Source of the DNA: Sphingobium xanthum
Lineage (GTDB): Bacteria; Pseudomonadota; Alphaproteobacteria; Sphingomonadales; Sphingomonadaceae
Direction: 5' to 3'
Length of the DNA: 64,000 bases
Assembly: GCF_019737615.1 (NCBI RefSeq)
Contig: NZ_JAHKKS010000001.1
Location: 583,223-647,222, forward strand
Shown: positions 40,009 to 47,846 of the stretch, one piece after another
Layout of the letters: each line of letters begins with the position of its first letter
How positions within the stretch are numbered: position 1 is the first letter of the stretch
Translations under genes and position numbers: made by a program
The notes under the pieces: model-generated
What the model was told of the DNA's origin: nothing
The model's input: the letters and a program-made list of their open reading frames with translations, nothing else
Database searches by the model: none

Positions 40009-41727
40009 TCAGCTTTCCTGCAACAGTTTCGCCATACCGGCGAGGTCATATCGGTCCAGATGGTCGTAAAGGCGGCGCACGAGGGCTTCGGCATCGGGCG
40101 CGGCTTCCTCGAGCAGCTTGATTTCGGCCTCGATGCCGCGGACATAGCCGATGCGCAGAAATTCGCGCAGCCGCACGATATGAGGCTGCGCGGCGCTGTC
40201 AATCGACGGCATCGCCCTGTTCGGCTCTGATTCGTCGTCCTGATGCGGAGCCTCGTTGCTCGCCGGCGCCCTGTCATCATGCAGCCAGGTCAGGCCCAGC
40301 AGGTCGCCCACCGTCTCGATCAGCATCTCGAACTCGACCGGCTTGACGAGAAAGCGGTCATGCGCCGGCGCGTCGAACTCAGGGCGATGCAGTTCCTCGC
40401 TATTGGCGGAGAGCATGAGGATCTGCAGACCATTGCCGAAATGCCGGCGCAAACCGACACCGGTTTCCCAGCCGGATATTCCAGGTAGACTGATGTCGAG
40501 GATCGCCAGATCGATATCTCGGTCGACAATCGCCGCGAGCGCCAGTTCGCCGTTCGGATGCGCACTGACCACAAAGCCGAGCGACGTCAGCAGGCGTTGG
40601 AGGAACAGGCGCTGGTCGTCATCATCCTCGACGAGCAGGATGTTACGTCGCGAGCCTTCATAGCCGACGAGTTGGCGCGCCGGGGCGGGCGGGGCGATGC
40701 GACCGCTCACTTCGCCGAGCATCATCGTGATGCGGAAGCAGGTGCCGACGCCGAGTTCGCTTTCCAGTTCCAGCTTGCCGCCGAGGATCTCGACGATCGT
40801 GCGCGCAATGGCGAGGCCGAGGCCAGCGCCCGGCTTGACGCGCCCACCCGGGGGCGTTGCCGCAGAGCCGCGCTCGAAGCGCTCGAAAATGCGCTCATGG
40901 TCCTCGGGCGGAATGCCGGGACCGGTGTCGCGTACCTCAAAGACCGCGATCTGGCCGGAATAGGTCACTCTGAGCGCGACCGAGCCATGTTCGGTGAACT
41001 TGATCGCGTTGGAGAGGAGATTGATCAGCACCTGCCGGAACCGGCTCTGGTCGAGCCGGACCATCTCAGGCAGGCGCTCGGGCGTCTCGTAGATGAAGGC
41101 CAGCCCCTTGGAGAAGGCGGACGGGCGCATCATCGAGACGACCTGATCGAGAAAGGGCGCCAGCCGCACTTCCTCGCTGCGAACACGCAAGACGCCAAAT
41201 TCGAGCTGCGAGATATCCAGCAAGCCCTCGACAAGATTTGTGAGATGCTCCGAGCAACGCAGGATAACGCGGCCGGCTTCCCTGGCATTGGTGCCTTCGC
41301 CGCGCTCGAAGAGCTGCGCATAGCCGTAAATCGCGTTGAGCGGCGAACGGATCTCGTGGCTGACGCTGGCCAGATAGCGGCTCTTGGCGAGATTGGCGCT
41401 CTCGGCTGCCTGCTTGGCGCGCAGCAAGGTCGCGGTCTGCGTGGCGAGCAAATGCTGCGTTCGCGAAGCGGCGTCCAGCGCGCGGAAGCCGAGCAGCACG
41501 GCCGTGACGACACCGCCCAGAGCGAAGACGATGAATATCTCGATCAGTGTGTCCCGTCGCTGTGCTGCGATGTCGATACCGATCAGGATGCCTGCGATCG
41601 CCGTGGTGACCAGCGCGAGCGCGAGAATCCGCCGAAGGCCGCGCGTTCCTGCGCCGAGCGAGGCTAGAGGCTCCAGCGGGGATGCCTGAAGATCGGCCTG
41701 ACCGCGCGGGAGCTGCTCCATCATCAT
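40009..41727 (-). CDS. hybrid sensor histidine kinase with receiver domain
   Basis: Membrane sensor kinase. From ATG 41727 it has 572 residues; further upstream in-frame sequence is low-complexity. Two transmembrane helices (LALALVTTAIAGILIGI and IEIFIVFALGGVVTAVLLG) enclose only a very short loop, so it probably senses within the membrane or through partners. The H-box is ASVSHEIRSPLNAIYGY. The ATPase domain has INLLSNAIKFTEHG, FEVRDTGPGIPPEDH and GAGLGLAIARTIVEI. A receiver domain follows (VEDDDDQRLFL, DLAILDISLPGISG), then a helical tail of about 90 residues that is not an obvious Hpt. The cognate regulator follows at 6 bases. Confidence 0.92.
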   Translation of the reverse strand: MMMEQLPRGQADLQASPLEPLASLGAGTRGLRRILALALVTTAIAGILIGIDIAAQRRDTLIEIFIVFALGGVVTAVLLGFRALDAASRTQHLLATQTATLLRAKQAAESANLAKSRYLASVSHEIRSPLNAIYGYAQLFERGEGTNAREAGRVILRCSEHLTNLVEGLLDISQLEFGVLRVRSEEVRLAPFLDQVVSMMRPSAFSKGLAFIYETPERLPEMVRLDQSRFRQVLINLLSNAIKFTEHGSVALRVTYSGQIAVFEVRDTGPGIPPEDHERIFERFERGSAATPPGGRVKPGAGLGLAIARTIVEILGGKLELESELGVGTCFRITMMLGEVSGRIAPPAPARQLVGYEGSRRNILLVEDDDDQRLFLQRLLTSLGFVVSAHPNGELALAAIVDRDIDLAILDISLPGISGWETGVGLRRHFGNGLQILMLSANSEELHRPEFDAPAHDRFLVKPVEFEMLIETVGDLLGLTWLHDDRAPASNEAPHQDDESEPNRAMPSIDSAAQPHIVRLREFLRIGYVRGIEAEIKLLEEAAPDAEALVRRLYDHLDRYDLAGMAKLLQES

Positions 41728-41978
41728 GCGGGTGAGCCGACCCTGCCGAGGGGACCATGTCCCTCCGGCGCGGATGCCGTTTCTTTGCCGCGCGACGCTC
41801 TCATATCGTGCCTTGCCACCCGGGCGGGCGCCTTGCCCACCTCGGTAGGAATGTTGCATCGCAAAAAGATTAACGCAAGTGCCGCATTGCCCGAATCCGG
41901 CAGCGCCAAGCAGCCTACATCTTTCCTGCCCGACTGTTGCCGATATGTTGCACCGGCGAAGGGCGATACGGCGGCGCC

Positions 41979-42416
41979 CTATTTTGCCTTGAGCGCTGCC
42001 TTCGCGGAAACGGGTTCGAGCAGGATACGTTTGAGCGCAGCGGTGTCGGCGGGCAATGGCTTCGCGCCGGCTGGCTGCGCATTTGCCTTGAGCAGATAAG
42101 CGACGATCTTCGCATTCTCGTCGGGCTTCAGTGATCCTGGCGCGAACTGCGGCATGGCGCGGCCCAGATAGTCGTAAAGCTCACTGAGCGGCGCCTTGCT
42201 CCAGTTGACGATGAAGCGGTTCTGCAGGCCAGGCGTCTCAAACGTCCCTTCGAGCAGGCGGCCATGGCACATGGCGCAGCGCGTGGCATAAAGCTGGGCA
42301 CCGGCTTGTGCCTGATCCTCGGTATAGACGCCCTTGAGGGTGCTTGTCCCGCTGGGCGATGCGCCCAGCAACAGCGGTGCGGCGAGGATGGCGACGAAGC
42401 GGGCGTGCCGGACCAT
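41979..42416 (-). CDS. periplasmic cytochrome c partnered with DAO-type flavoprotein
   Basis: Class I c-type cytochrome, 145 residues from ATG 42416. The signal peptide runs to about residue 22 (VAILAAPLLLGAS). The haem site is Cys47-Ala-Met-Cys50-His51 (RCAMCHGRLLEG). The likely Met ligand is in GRAMPQFAPGSL, and the last helix is AKIVAYLLKAN. A C-terminal stretch of about 35 residues extends past the haem fold. It starts 4 bases after the stop of the FAD oxidoreductase gene, so it is most likely that enzyme's electron acceptor. It is only distantly similar to the cytochrome at 32868-33305. Confidence 0.93.
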   Translation of the reverse strand: MVRHARFVAILAAPLLLGASPSGTSTLKGVYTEDQAQAGAQLYATRCAMCHGRLLEGTFETPGLQNRFIVNWSKAPLSELYDYLGRAMPQFAPGSLKPDENAKIVAYLLKANAQPAGAKPLPADTAALKRILLEPVSAKAALKAK

Positions 42417-42420
42417 GGCG

Positions 42421-43698
42421 TCAGGCCTGCCGCGCTGCCGGTGCGAAGACCGGCGCAATGATCTTCAGCGCGGCTTCTGTATCGGCGCGGTTGACGAGTT
42501 CCATGCTGTTGCCGACGCCCAGCATGTCGCCGAGCTCCGGCGTCGAGCTGTTGTTCTGCACGACGACGCCGTCGGCCTTCGAGAGCACGGAGACATTCTT
42601 GTATCGCACGCCATAATTGGCTTCCGGCTGCGGCACGAGCCAGCCTGTCTGGCCGCGCACGGGAATGACCGTTTGGTCGTTGATCAGGTCGCGCGCGGCA
42701 TAGCCGGTGCAGTGGATCACCACCTTCTCCTTGAGATCGGCGAACTGCGCCGGCGTCGCGAAGTCGCGCATCACATATTGTCCGCCGCGACCGAAGAACT
42801 CGCTCTGCAGCATGTGCGCATAGCTGGAGAAGTTGAAATGCATCTGCGACGTGCGGGTCGCATAGGGGACGTTGAACGGTATTTCCTCGGGCGCGAGCGC
42901 CACGGACTGGGGCACGATATCGCGGATGCGCTCGTCGAGATGCGCGAACTCGGTGTGCTGGAGCGGCGTACCCTTGGTCGCATAGCTGTCCGTGATCGCC
43001 GGGTCGGGCGTCCAGACGCGGCGCTGCGGCGGCGTGTCGGAGAGGCCGTAGCTTTCGGTGAACTCGACCGGTTTGCCCGGCAGGCCGAGGCAGGTGCGGA
43101 ACGCTTTCCAGGAGAAGCGCGCCATCTGCTCCCACAGATCGCCGAAAGCGGGGCCGGCCGGCTCGGCGAGCGCGATGCGCGAACTCGGCGTGAACGATCC
43201 GCTGGCCCGGAAGGAGCGCGAGCGCTGGATCGGATCGCGCGAGTAGATGGTGACCTTGAGCCCATATTGCTGGGCGAGGACGGCCGTGGTCAGGCCGATG
43301 ATGCCGCAGCCGATGACAGCGATTTCCTTGGGGAAGACCGTCAGTGCTTTGCCGAGTGCAACATCGGCCGATCCCCAGGAGAGCGACCAGCCGCTGCCGC
43401 CATGGCCATAATTATGCACGACGAGCGTATCGCGGACCATCTCCGTGCCGAGATTGGGGCCGGCGGCGCGCAGCGGGCGAAGGCAGCATTTGAGGTCGAT
43501 CAGCTGATCGAGCGAGACGCGCAGCGGAACGAGCGAGATCGATTTGCCGGGAAGGGGCGGGGGGGGAGCCGCGCTGGTTTGCGCAAGCTTCGTCGCCGAG
43601 GCGCAGGCCTGAAGTCCCACAAGCGCTGCTGCGCCCAACGACCCCCGAAGCATGGCACGCCGCTCAACCAATTGTCCGATCTGGTCGTAGCGCGACAT
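42421..43698 (-). CDS. DAO-family FAD oxidoreductase with circularly permuted domain order
   Basis: Exported flavoprotein of the D-amino-acid oxidase family, 425 residues. The N-terminus has a twin-arginine-like leader (VERRAMLRGSLGAAALVG) ending in a lipobox-like LQAC, so it may be a Tat lipoprotein. The DAO signature VVHNYGHGGSGWSLSWGSA, with the carboxylate-binding Arg region CLRPLR ahead of it, lies at about residues 72-111. In known D-amino-acid oxidases these are at the C-terminus. Here the FAD dinucleotide fold EIAVIGCGIIGLTTAVLA follows, at about 125-142. The middle motif VVIHCTGYAARDL and VRGQTGWLV comes at about 326-355, and the protein stops where the Arg region would normally begin. 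The order is therefore rotated relative to the family. It is paired with a cytochrome c gene 4 bases downstream. Substrate unknown. Confidence 0.88.
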   Translation of the reverse strand: MSRYDQIGQLVERRAMLRGSLGAAALVGLQACASATKLAQTSAAPPPPLPGKSISLVPLRVSLDQLIDLKCCLRPLRAAGPNLGTEMVRDTLVVHNYGHGGSGWSLSWGSADVALGKALTVFPKEIAVIGCGIIGLTTAVLAQQYGLKVTIYSRDPIQRSRSFRASGSFTPSSRIALAEPAGPAFGDLWEQMARFSWKAFRTCLGLPGKPVEFTESYGLSDTPPQRRVWTPDPAITDSYATKGTPLQHTEFAHLDERIRDIVPQSVALAPEEIPFNVPYATRTSQMHFNFSSYAHMLQSEFFGRGGQYVMRDFATPAQFADLKEKVVIHCTGYAARDLINDQTVIPVRGQTGWLVPQPEANYGVRYKNVSVLSKADGVVVQNNSSTPELGDMLGVGNSMELVNRADTEAALKIIAPVFAPAARQA

Positions 43699-43803
43699 GC
43701 AACCCCCGTTGGTGTTCGTTGTAGATGGCGGCGTCCGGGCAGCAATTGCCTGAATTGCGTATTGAGTTCGTCCGCGGTGACCATGCCCGGACGGGACTCA
43801 GTC

Positions 43804-43926
43804 TTATTCGCCCAATGACGGCGCCTCGCCCCGTTGATAGCGGCGCAACCCGATGTTGAACAGCAGCACGGTGATCGACGAACAGGCGATTGCGATGGAA
43901 ATCGCCGTGCGGGTCGGGTTCTTCAG
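43804..43926 (-). pseudogene. C-terminal remnant of a membrane protein, ABC-2-permease-like
   Basis: Directly after the aroE stop, in another frame, about 40 codons read as the tail of an integral membrane protein: GLKNPTRTAISIAIACSSI, then a hydrophobic VLLFNIGLRRYQRGEAPSLG and a TAA stop at 43804-43806. A last helix followed by a GLRRYxRGEA end is what ABC-2-type permeases show, so that is my best guess from memory. No start or upstream part exists, because the frame runs into aroE. It looks like the 3' end of a gene cut off when the aroE module arrived. Confidence 0.5.
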
Positions 43927-44756
43927 CCCGCCGGGAAGCTCTCGGCCATGCGCGCCTGATCGGCGGATCGGCCGGTGATGATCTCGAACGCGCGCGCCGC
44001 CTGGCCGATGACCATACCGCGGCCGTTGAGCGTCGGGCAGCCCTTGGCGCGCGCGATGCGCAGCAATTCGGTCTCGAGCGGGAAGTAGATGATGTCCACG
44101 ACCCAGTGCCGTGCGTCGATGAGATCGGCCGGGAGGGGGAGGCCGGGATGCGCGGCCATGCCGATCGGAGTCGCATTGACGATGCCATCCACATCGTCGG
44201 TGGAGAGCGCGTCAAGCGGTCGCGCGACGACGCGGCCCTTGCCGATCCGGGCTTCCAGCCGCGCGACCAGGCTCTCGGCACGGGCCGGGTCCGCGTCGCA
44301 GATTTCGACGAATCCGATGGGCAATGAGAGCAGGGCGCTTGCCACGGCGGCGCCGGCGCCGCCCGCGCCCATCAGCAGAACGCGGTCTTTCCGGACATCG
44401 GGCAAGCCCATCGTCAGGCTGTCCCGGAAGCCTTCCATGTCGGTGTTGAAGCCGATGAGCGCGCCATCCCGCATCGCGACGGTGTTGACCGCGCCGACCA
44501 ACTCCGCCCCTTCGGACAATTCGTCGAGGATCGGGATTACCTGCTGCTTGAACGGAAAGGTGATGTTCACGCCCGCAAAGCCCTCGGCCGAGAGCTGCCG
44601 CAGGAAGGCGGGCAGGGCATCGTCGGGCAGATCGCGCTGGCTGAAGTCGAACAACTCGTAGCTCAGGTCGAGTCCCTGCGACCGGGCTTCCTGCTCGTGC
44701 AGCCAGGGAGATCGCGAGGAGAGGATGGAACGACCTATCAGGCCCGAACGGATCAT
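43923..44756 (-). CDS. shikimate/quinate dehydrogenase (AroE family), probably NAD-dependent and catabolic
   Basis: AroE-family dehydrogenase interconverting shikimate and 3-dehydroshikimate (or quinate and 3-dehydroquinate). It has 277 residues. The substrate site is intact: GLIGRSILSSRSPWLH, catalytic Lys70 in VNITFPFKQQ, and Asp106 in FNTDMEGF. The nucleotide motif is LMGAGGAGAA. After the second strand, where NADP enzymes have Asn-Arg-Thr, this one has Asp154-Ala-Asp156 (EICDADPARA). The same Asp pattern is found in NAD-dependent quinate/shikimate dehydrogenases such as QsuD. That, and its place between a TonB receptor and a catabolic cluster, point to degradation rather than aromatic biosynthesis. 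It lies 62 bases downstream of receptor 2, with a hairpin between them. Confidence 0.9.
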   Translation of the reverse strand: MIRSGLIGRSILSSRSPWLHEQEARSQGLDLSYELFDFSQRDLPDDALPAFLRQLSAEGFAGVNITFPFKQQVIPILDELSEGAELVGAVNTVAMRDGALIGFNTDMEGFRDSLTMGLPDVRKDRVLLMGAGGAGAAVASALLSLPIGFVEICDADPARAESLVARLEARIGKGRVVARPLDALSTDDVDGIVNATPIGMAAHPGLPLPADLIDARHWVVDIIYFPLETELLRIARAKGCPTLNGRGMVIGQAARAFEIITGRSADQARMAESFPAG

Positions 44757-44785
44757 GGCGTTGTCACTGTCAAATCAAAAGGGTT

Positions 44786-44809
44786 CCGGTGCCGCCGAGG
44801 CGGCACCGG
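44786..44809 (-). terminator. terminator/attenuating hairpin after receptor 2
   Basis: A perfect 11-base arm pair (CCGGTGCCGCC / GGCGGCACCGG) with a minimal loop, followed on the minus strand by AACCCTTTTGATTTG. It lies between receptor 2 and aroE and could end the receptor transcript or reduce read-through into aroE. Confidence 0.65.
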
Positions 44810-44818
44810 TGGGGAGAG

Positions 44819-47770
44819 TCAGAAACCGGCCTTGATGCCGACGTAGAATGAACGGCCGATAGCATCGTAGAGCGCCGTGTCCGTACCGTTTTGCGAGCTG
44901 GCCACAAACGGGAGGCTCTTGTTGAACAGGTTTGTCACGCCGCCGCGCAGTTCGACGGCGTTCGTCAGCTTGTAGTTGGCGAACATATCCCAGGTCGCAT
45001 AGGCCCCGACGCCGACCGAGGCGGTGTTGGGCGTCAGCACGGAGCTGTTGTCTTTCATGCCGCTCTGGTAGCGCCAGCGCAGGCCGACGCCGAGCGCATC
45101 GGAGCGGTAGCCGAAGGTTGTCAGCGCCTTCCATTCCGGCGTGGCGCGCGGCGGGACGGCGCCCGGACCGGCACCGCCGACGCTCACCCCGGTATAGTCG
45201 AGGAACGCCGCACCGGGCAGGAGCTGGACCTTGTAGCTGTTCAGCCAGCCGACCGCGGTGTCGATGTAGAGCTTGCCGCTGCTGGCCAGGAAGTCCGCCG
45301 GCACGCCCCAGTGGACCTGCGCCTCGACACCGCTCGTCTGGAGCTGGCCCAGGTTCAGATATGGCGTCGAGACATTGAGAATTTGCCCGGTCGAGGTGTC
45401 GCGCGAGATCAGCGAGCAATAGCTGTTGGCATTAGAGTAGCTCGGGTTCGAGCCGTCGAGATTGAAACACTTCGACAGCACGGTGAGGCCCGGCACGGCC
45501 GAGATCACGTCCTTGATCTTGATGTTGTAATAGTCGACCGAGATCGAGAAATCGCCCAGCAGGCCGCTGCCGCGCGGGGCGTTGAACACGAAACCGAGAT
45601 TGTAGGTGGTGGCGCGCTCCGGTGTCAGGCCGATGTTGCCCGCGACGACCTGGCCCGTCGCCGTGGTCGGGAACTGGTAGCTGCCGATGACCGCCGAAGG
45701 AACGCCCTGAGACACGCACAGGGTGGCGACCTGCGCCCCGCTGCTGCCGGTGCGCGCCGTCGAGCGAACGTCGCACGGATCACCGAGCGATCCCGGCGGC
45801 GTGCCGATCACCAGCTGGTTGCCCTGCGGCGGCGAGAAGAGCTCGCCGATATTCGGCGCACGGACAGCGCGCTGATAGCTGCCACGGAACAGCAGATTGG
45901 GAGTGGGGCTCCAGCGGGCATCGAACTCGTAGCTGGTGATCGAGCCGCTCACCGAATAGTCGGAGACACGCGCGGCGCCACCGATGCCCAACTCGTGGAC
46001 GAAAGGCTTGTCGGCGAGCAGCGGAATGTCGATCTGACCCGCCAGTTCCTTGACCGAAATCGACTTTTTCGAGACAGGCAGGGTGTTGACGACACCCTCG
46101 ATATTGCCACCCGGCGCAAAGCCCGAGGTCGCGATGAGGTCGGCGTCCGGCGAGAAGGAATAGGTGTTCTTGCGATAGGCGGCCACCACGGCGAGTTGCA
46201 CGGGGCCGGCGCCCAGATCGAACAGACTGCCGTTCACCTGGCCCTGGACCTGAGTCTGGGACAAGCGCTCCTGGCTGCGCGCATCCTTCGTCATGAAGGC
46301 CTCGCAAGCGTCGGAGAGGTTGCGCGCATTGCTGTCGCCGAACGGATTGAAACCGCCCGCACATAGCGAAGCACCGCCATCGGCTGCATTGAGCAGGCGC
46401 TGCACCTGGCTCTTGAGCACGGCGTGATGCATGGTCTGGTCGTGGACAGACTGGTCGTAGGACGTGAAAACGTCGAACGACCAGCCGGACGTGATTTCGC
46501 CCTTCAGGCCTGCCAGATACTGCTGGACCTGGAAATTCTCGTCCCAGTTCTTGTCGGGAATGCCCACATAGCGCGCGTTCCAGAGGAAGGGCGCGGTCGC
46601 ATTGGGCCGGGAGGCCAGGATCGTGCCCAGGTTGGCCGGGATGAACGGGTTGGTCGTCGGGATCGTGGTCAGCGTGGGGAACTGTGTGAGGCTTCCGCCG
46701 CTTTCCGTGTTCACGGTGAGGTCGACGTACATGAACTGCGAATAGATGTTCAGTGTCGGCGTGATGTCGAAGTCGGCCTTCACGAAAGCCGTCTTGCGCT
46801 TCACCGAGTTGAGGAACTGGATCTGCTGGCCGACCGGCATGCGGACGTTGCCGCCTACGATCAGATAGCCATTGCTGTTGGTTGCGCCCTTGTAGTTCAG
46901 CGCACCGTTCTGCGTGAACAAGGTGCCATCGTTGTTGAAGCCGAGATTGATCAGGTTGCTGACTGTCGAGGTGACGCCATAGCTGGTGAAAAGGCCCTGC
47001 ACGACGGCGGCGTTGGGCGCATTGGTCGCGCTGGGCACGAAGGTGCCTGTGCCGATGAAGGATGACGGTGTCTTGTCGTTGAAGAAGGAGCGGGCGCTGC
47101 CGTTCACCGGGTCCTGCTTGGAATAGGTGAAAGCGGCGATCAGATGGCCGCGTTCCTGCGCGAAGTTCGTCCCGATGGCGAGCGAGGCGTTGAACTTGTT
47201 GGCGTCGCCCTTCTCGCTGAACGAATCCATGAGATCGAGCTTGATGCCGTCGAAGGAGCGGATGGTCTTGAAGTTGACCACGCCGGACATGGCGTCCGAG
47301 CCATAGACCGCTGATGCGCCGCCCGTGATCGTGTCGATCCCGCTGATGATGGCGTCCGGCAGGATGTTGATATCGACATTGCCGTTGATGTCGGAGGCGG
47401 GCAGGCGCCGGCCGTCGAGCAGCACGAGGTTGCGGTTCGTGCCAAGGCCGTGAAGGTTGATGGAAGCGCGGCCGCCCGTGCCCTGTCCGCCCGTCGCGCT
47501 GTTGCCGCCGACGGTGAAGCTCGGGATCTGGTTGAGCGCATCCGAGAGGTTCGCGGTGCCCGCTTCCTTGATCGCTGCCTCGCCGAGGGTGACGATCGGG
47601 CTGACCGAGGTGTTATTCGGTCGCTGGATGAGCGACCCCGTCACGATGATATCCTGGGTTTCGGCTTCGGCTTCTGTCGCTGCGGTCTGTGCATAGCCGG
47701 GCAGGCCCCAGCCGATCGCGATCGCAAGCAGCGAGGCAGACATCGCGTAACGCGCACCTTTCAGTTTCAT
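44819..47770 (-). CDS. TonB-dependent outer-membrane receptor 2
   Basis: Outer-membrane transporter. From ATG 47770 it has 983 residues; this start lies eight bases after GGGGAG, better than the GTG and ATG at 47779 and 47776. The signal peptide ends PGYAQ, followed by a TonB-box-like DIIVTGSLI. The plug has LSDALNQIPSFTVGG and GIDTITGGASAVYGSDAMSG. A long barrel ends in GRSFYVGIKAGF with the terminal Phe. The receptor belongs to the large Ton_dep_Rec/CirA-like group common in sphingomonads. Promoter and operator elements sit 50-75 bases upstream (47818-47846). With aroE, MFS and QuiC around it, the likely cargo is a shikimate, quinate or quinate-ester compound; that is inference. Confidence 0.95.
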   Translation of the reverse strand: MKLKGARYAMSASLLAIAIGWGLPGYAQTAATEAEAETQDIIVTGSLIQRPNNTSVSPIVTLGEAAIKEAGTANLSDALNQIPSFTVGGNSATGGQGTGGRASINLHGLGTNRNLVLLDGRRLPASDINGNVDINILPDAIISGIDTITGGASAVYGSDAMSGVVNFKTIRSFDGIKLDLMDSFSEKGDANKFNASLAIGTNFAQERGHLIAAFTYSKQDPVNGSARSFFNDKTPSSFIGTGTFVPSATNAPNAAVVQGLFTSYGVTSTVSNLINLGFNNDGTLFTQNGALNYKGATNSNGYLIVGGNVRMPVGQQIQFLNSVKRKTAFVKADFDITPTLNIYSQFMYVDLTVNTESGGSLTQFPTLTTIPTTNPFIPANLGTILASRPNATAPFLWNARYVGIPDKNWDENFQVQQYLAGLKGEITSGWSFDVFTSYDQSVHDQTMHHAVLKSQVQRLLNAADGGASLCAGGFNPFGDSNARNLSDACEAFMTKDARSQERLSQTQVQGQVNGSLFDLGAGPVQLAVVAAYRKNTYSFSPDADLIATSGFAPGGNIEGVVNTLPVSKKSISVKELAGQIDIPLLADKPFVHELGIGGAARVSDYSVSGSITSYEFDARWSPTPNLLFRGSYQRAVRAPNIGELFSPPQGNQLVIGTPPGSLGDPCDVRSTARTGSSGAQVATLCVSQGVPSAVIGSYQFPTTATGQVVAGNIGLTPERATTYNLGFVFNAPRGSGLLGDFSISVDYYNIKIKDVISAVPGLTVLSKCFNLDGSNPSYSNANSYCSLISRDTSTGQILNVSTPYLNLGQLQTSGVEAQVHWGVPADFLASSGKLYIDTAVGWLNSYKVQLLPGAAFLDYTGVSVGGAGPGAVPPRATPEWKALTTFGYRSDALGVGLRWRYQSGMKDNSSVLTPNTASVGVGAYATWDMFANYKLTNAVELRGGVTNLFNKSLPFVASSQNGTDTALYDAIGRSFYVGIKAGF

Positions 47771-47817
47771 GATCATCACTCCCCATTGGCCGGCCTTGGG
47801 GCCGACTCTCGGTGAGT

Positions 47818-47846
47818 CATTTATGTTACGAACTAGTTCCTGTCAA
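47818..47846 (-). promoter_or_regulatory. promoter of receptor 2 with TetR-type operator in the spacer
   Basis: On the minus strand a TTGACA -35 box (47841-47846) is followed by a 17-base spacer and TAAATG (47818-47823). The spacer contains the 10-base palindrome GAACTAGTTC (47830-47839). A near-copy of the whole block occurs at 49967-49995 beside tetR. A repressor bound there would block RNA polymerase directly. Confidence 0.7.

Noticed and set aside
40009..41859. Longer start for the hybrid kinase at 41859
   Set aside because: The extra 44 residues are low-complexity Arg/Gly-rich sequence without conservation signs; the ATG cluster at 41721-41727 is a better start.
44891..46366. 491-codon plus-strand frame opposite receptor 2
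   Set aside because: Same reason: complement of receptor codons, Arg/Glu/Asp-rich, no fold.
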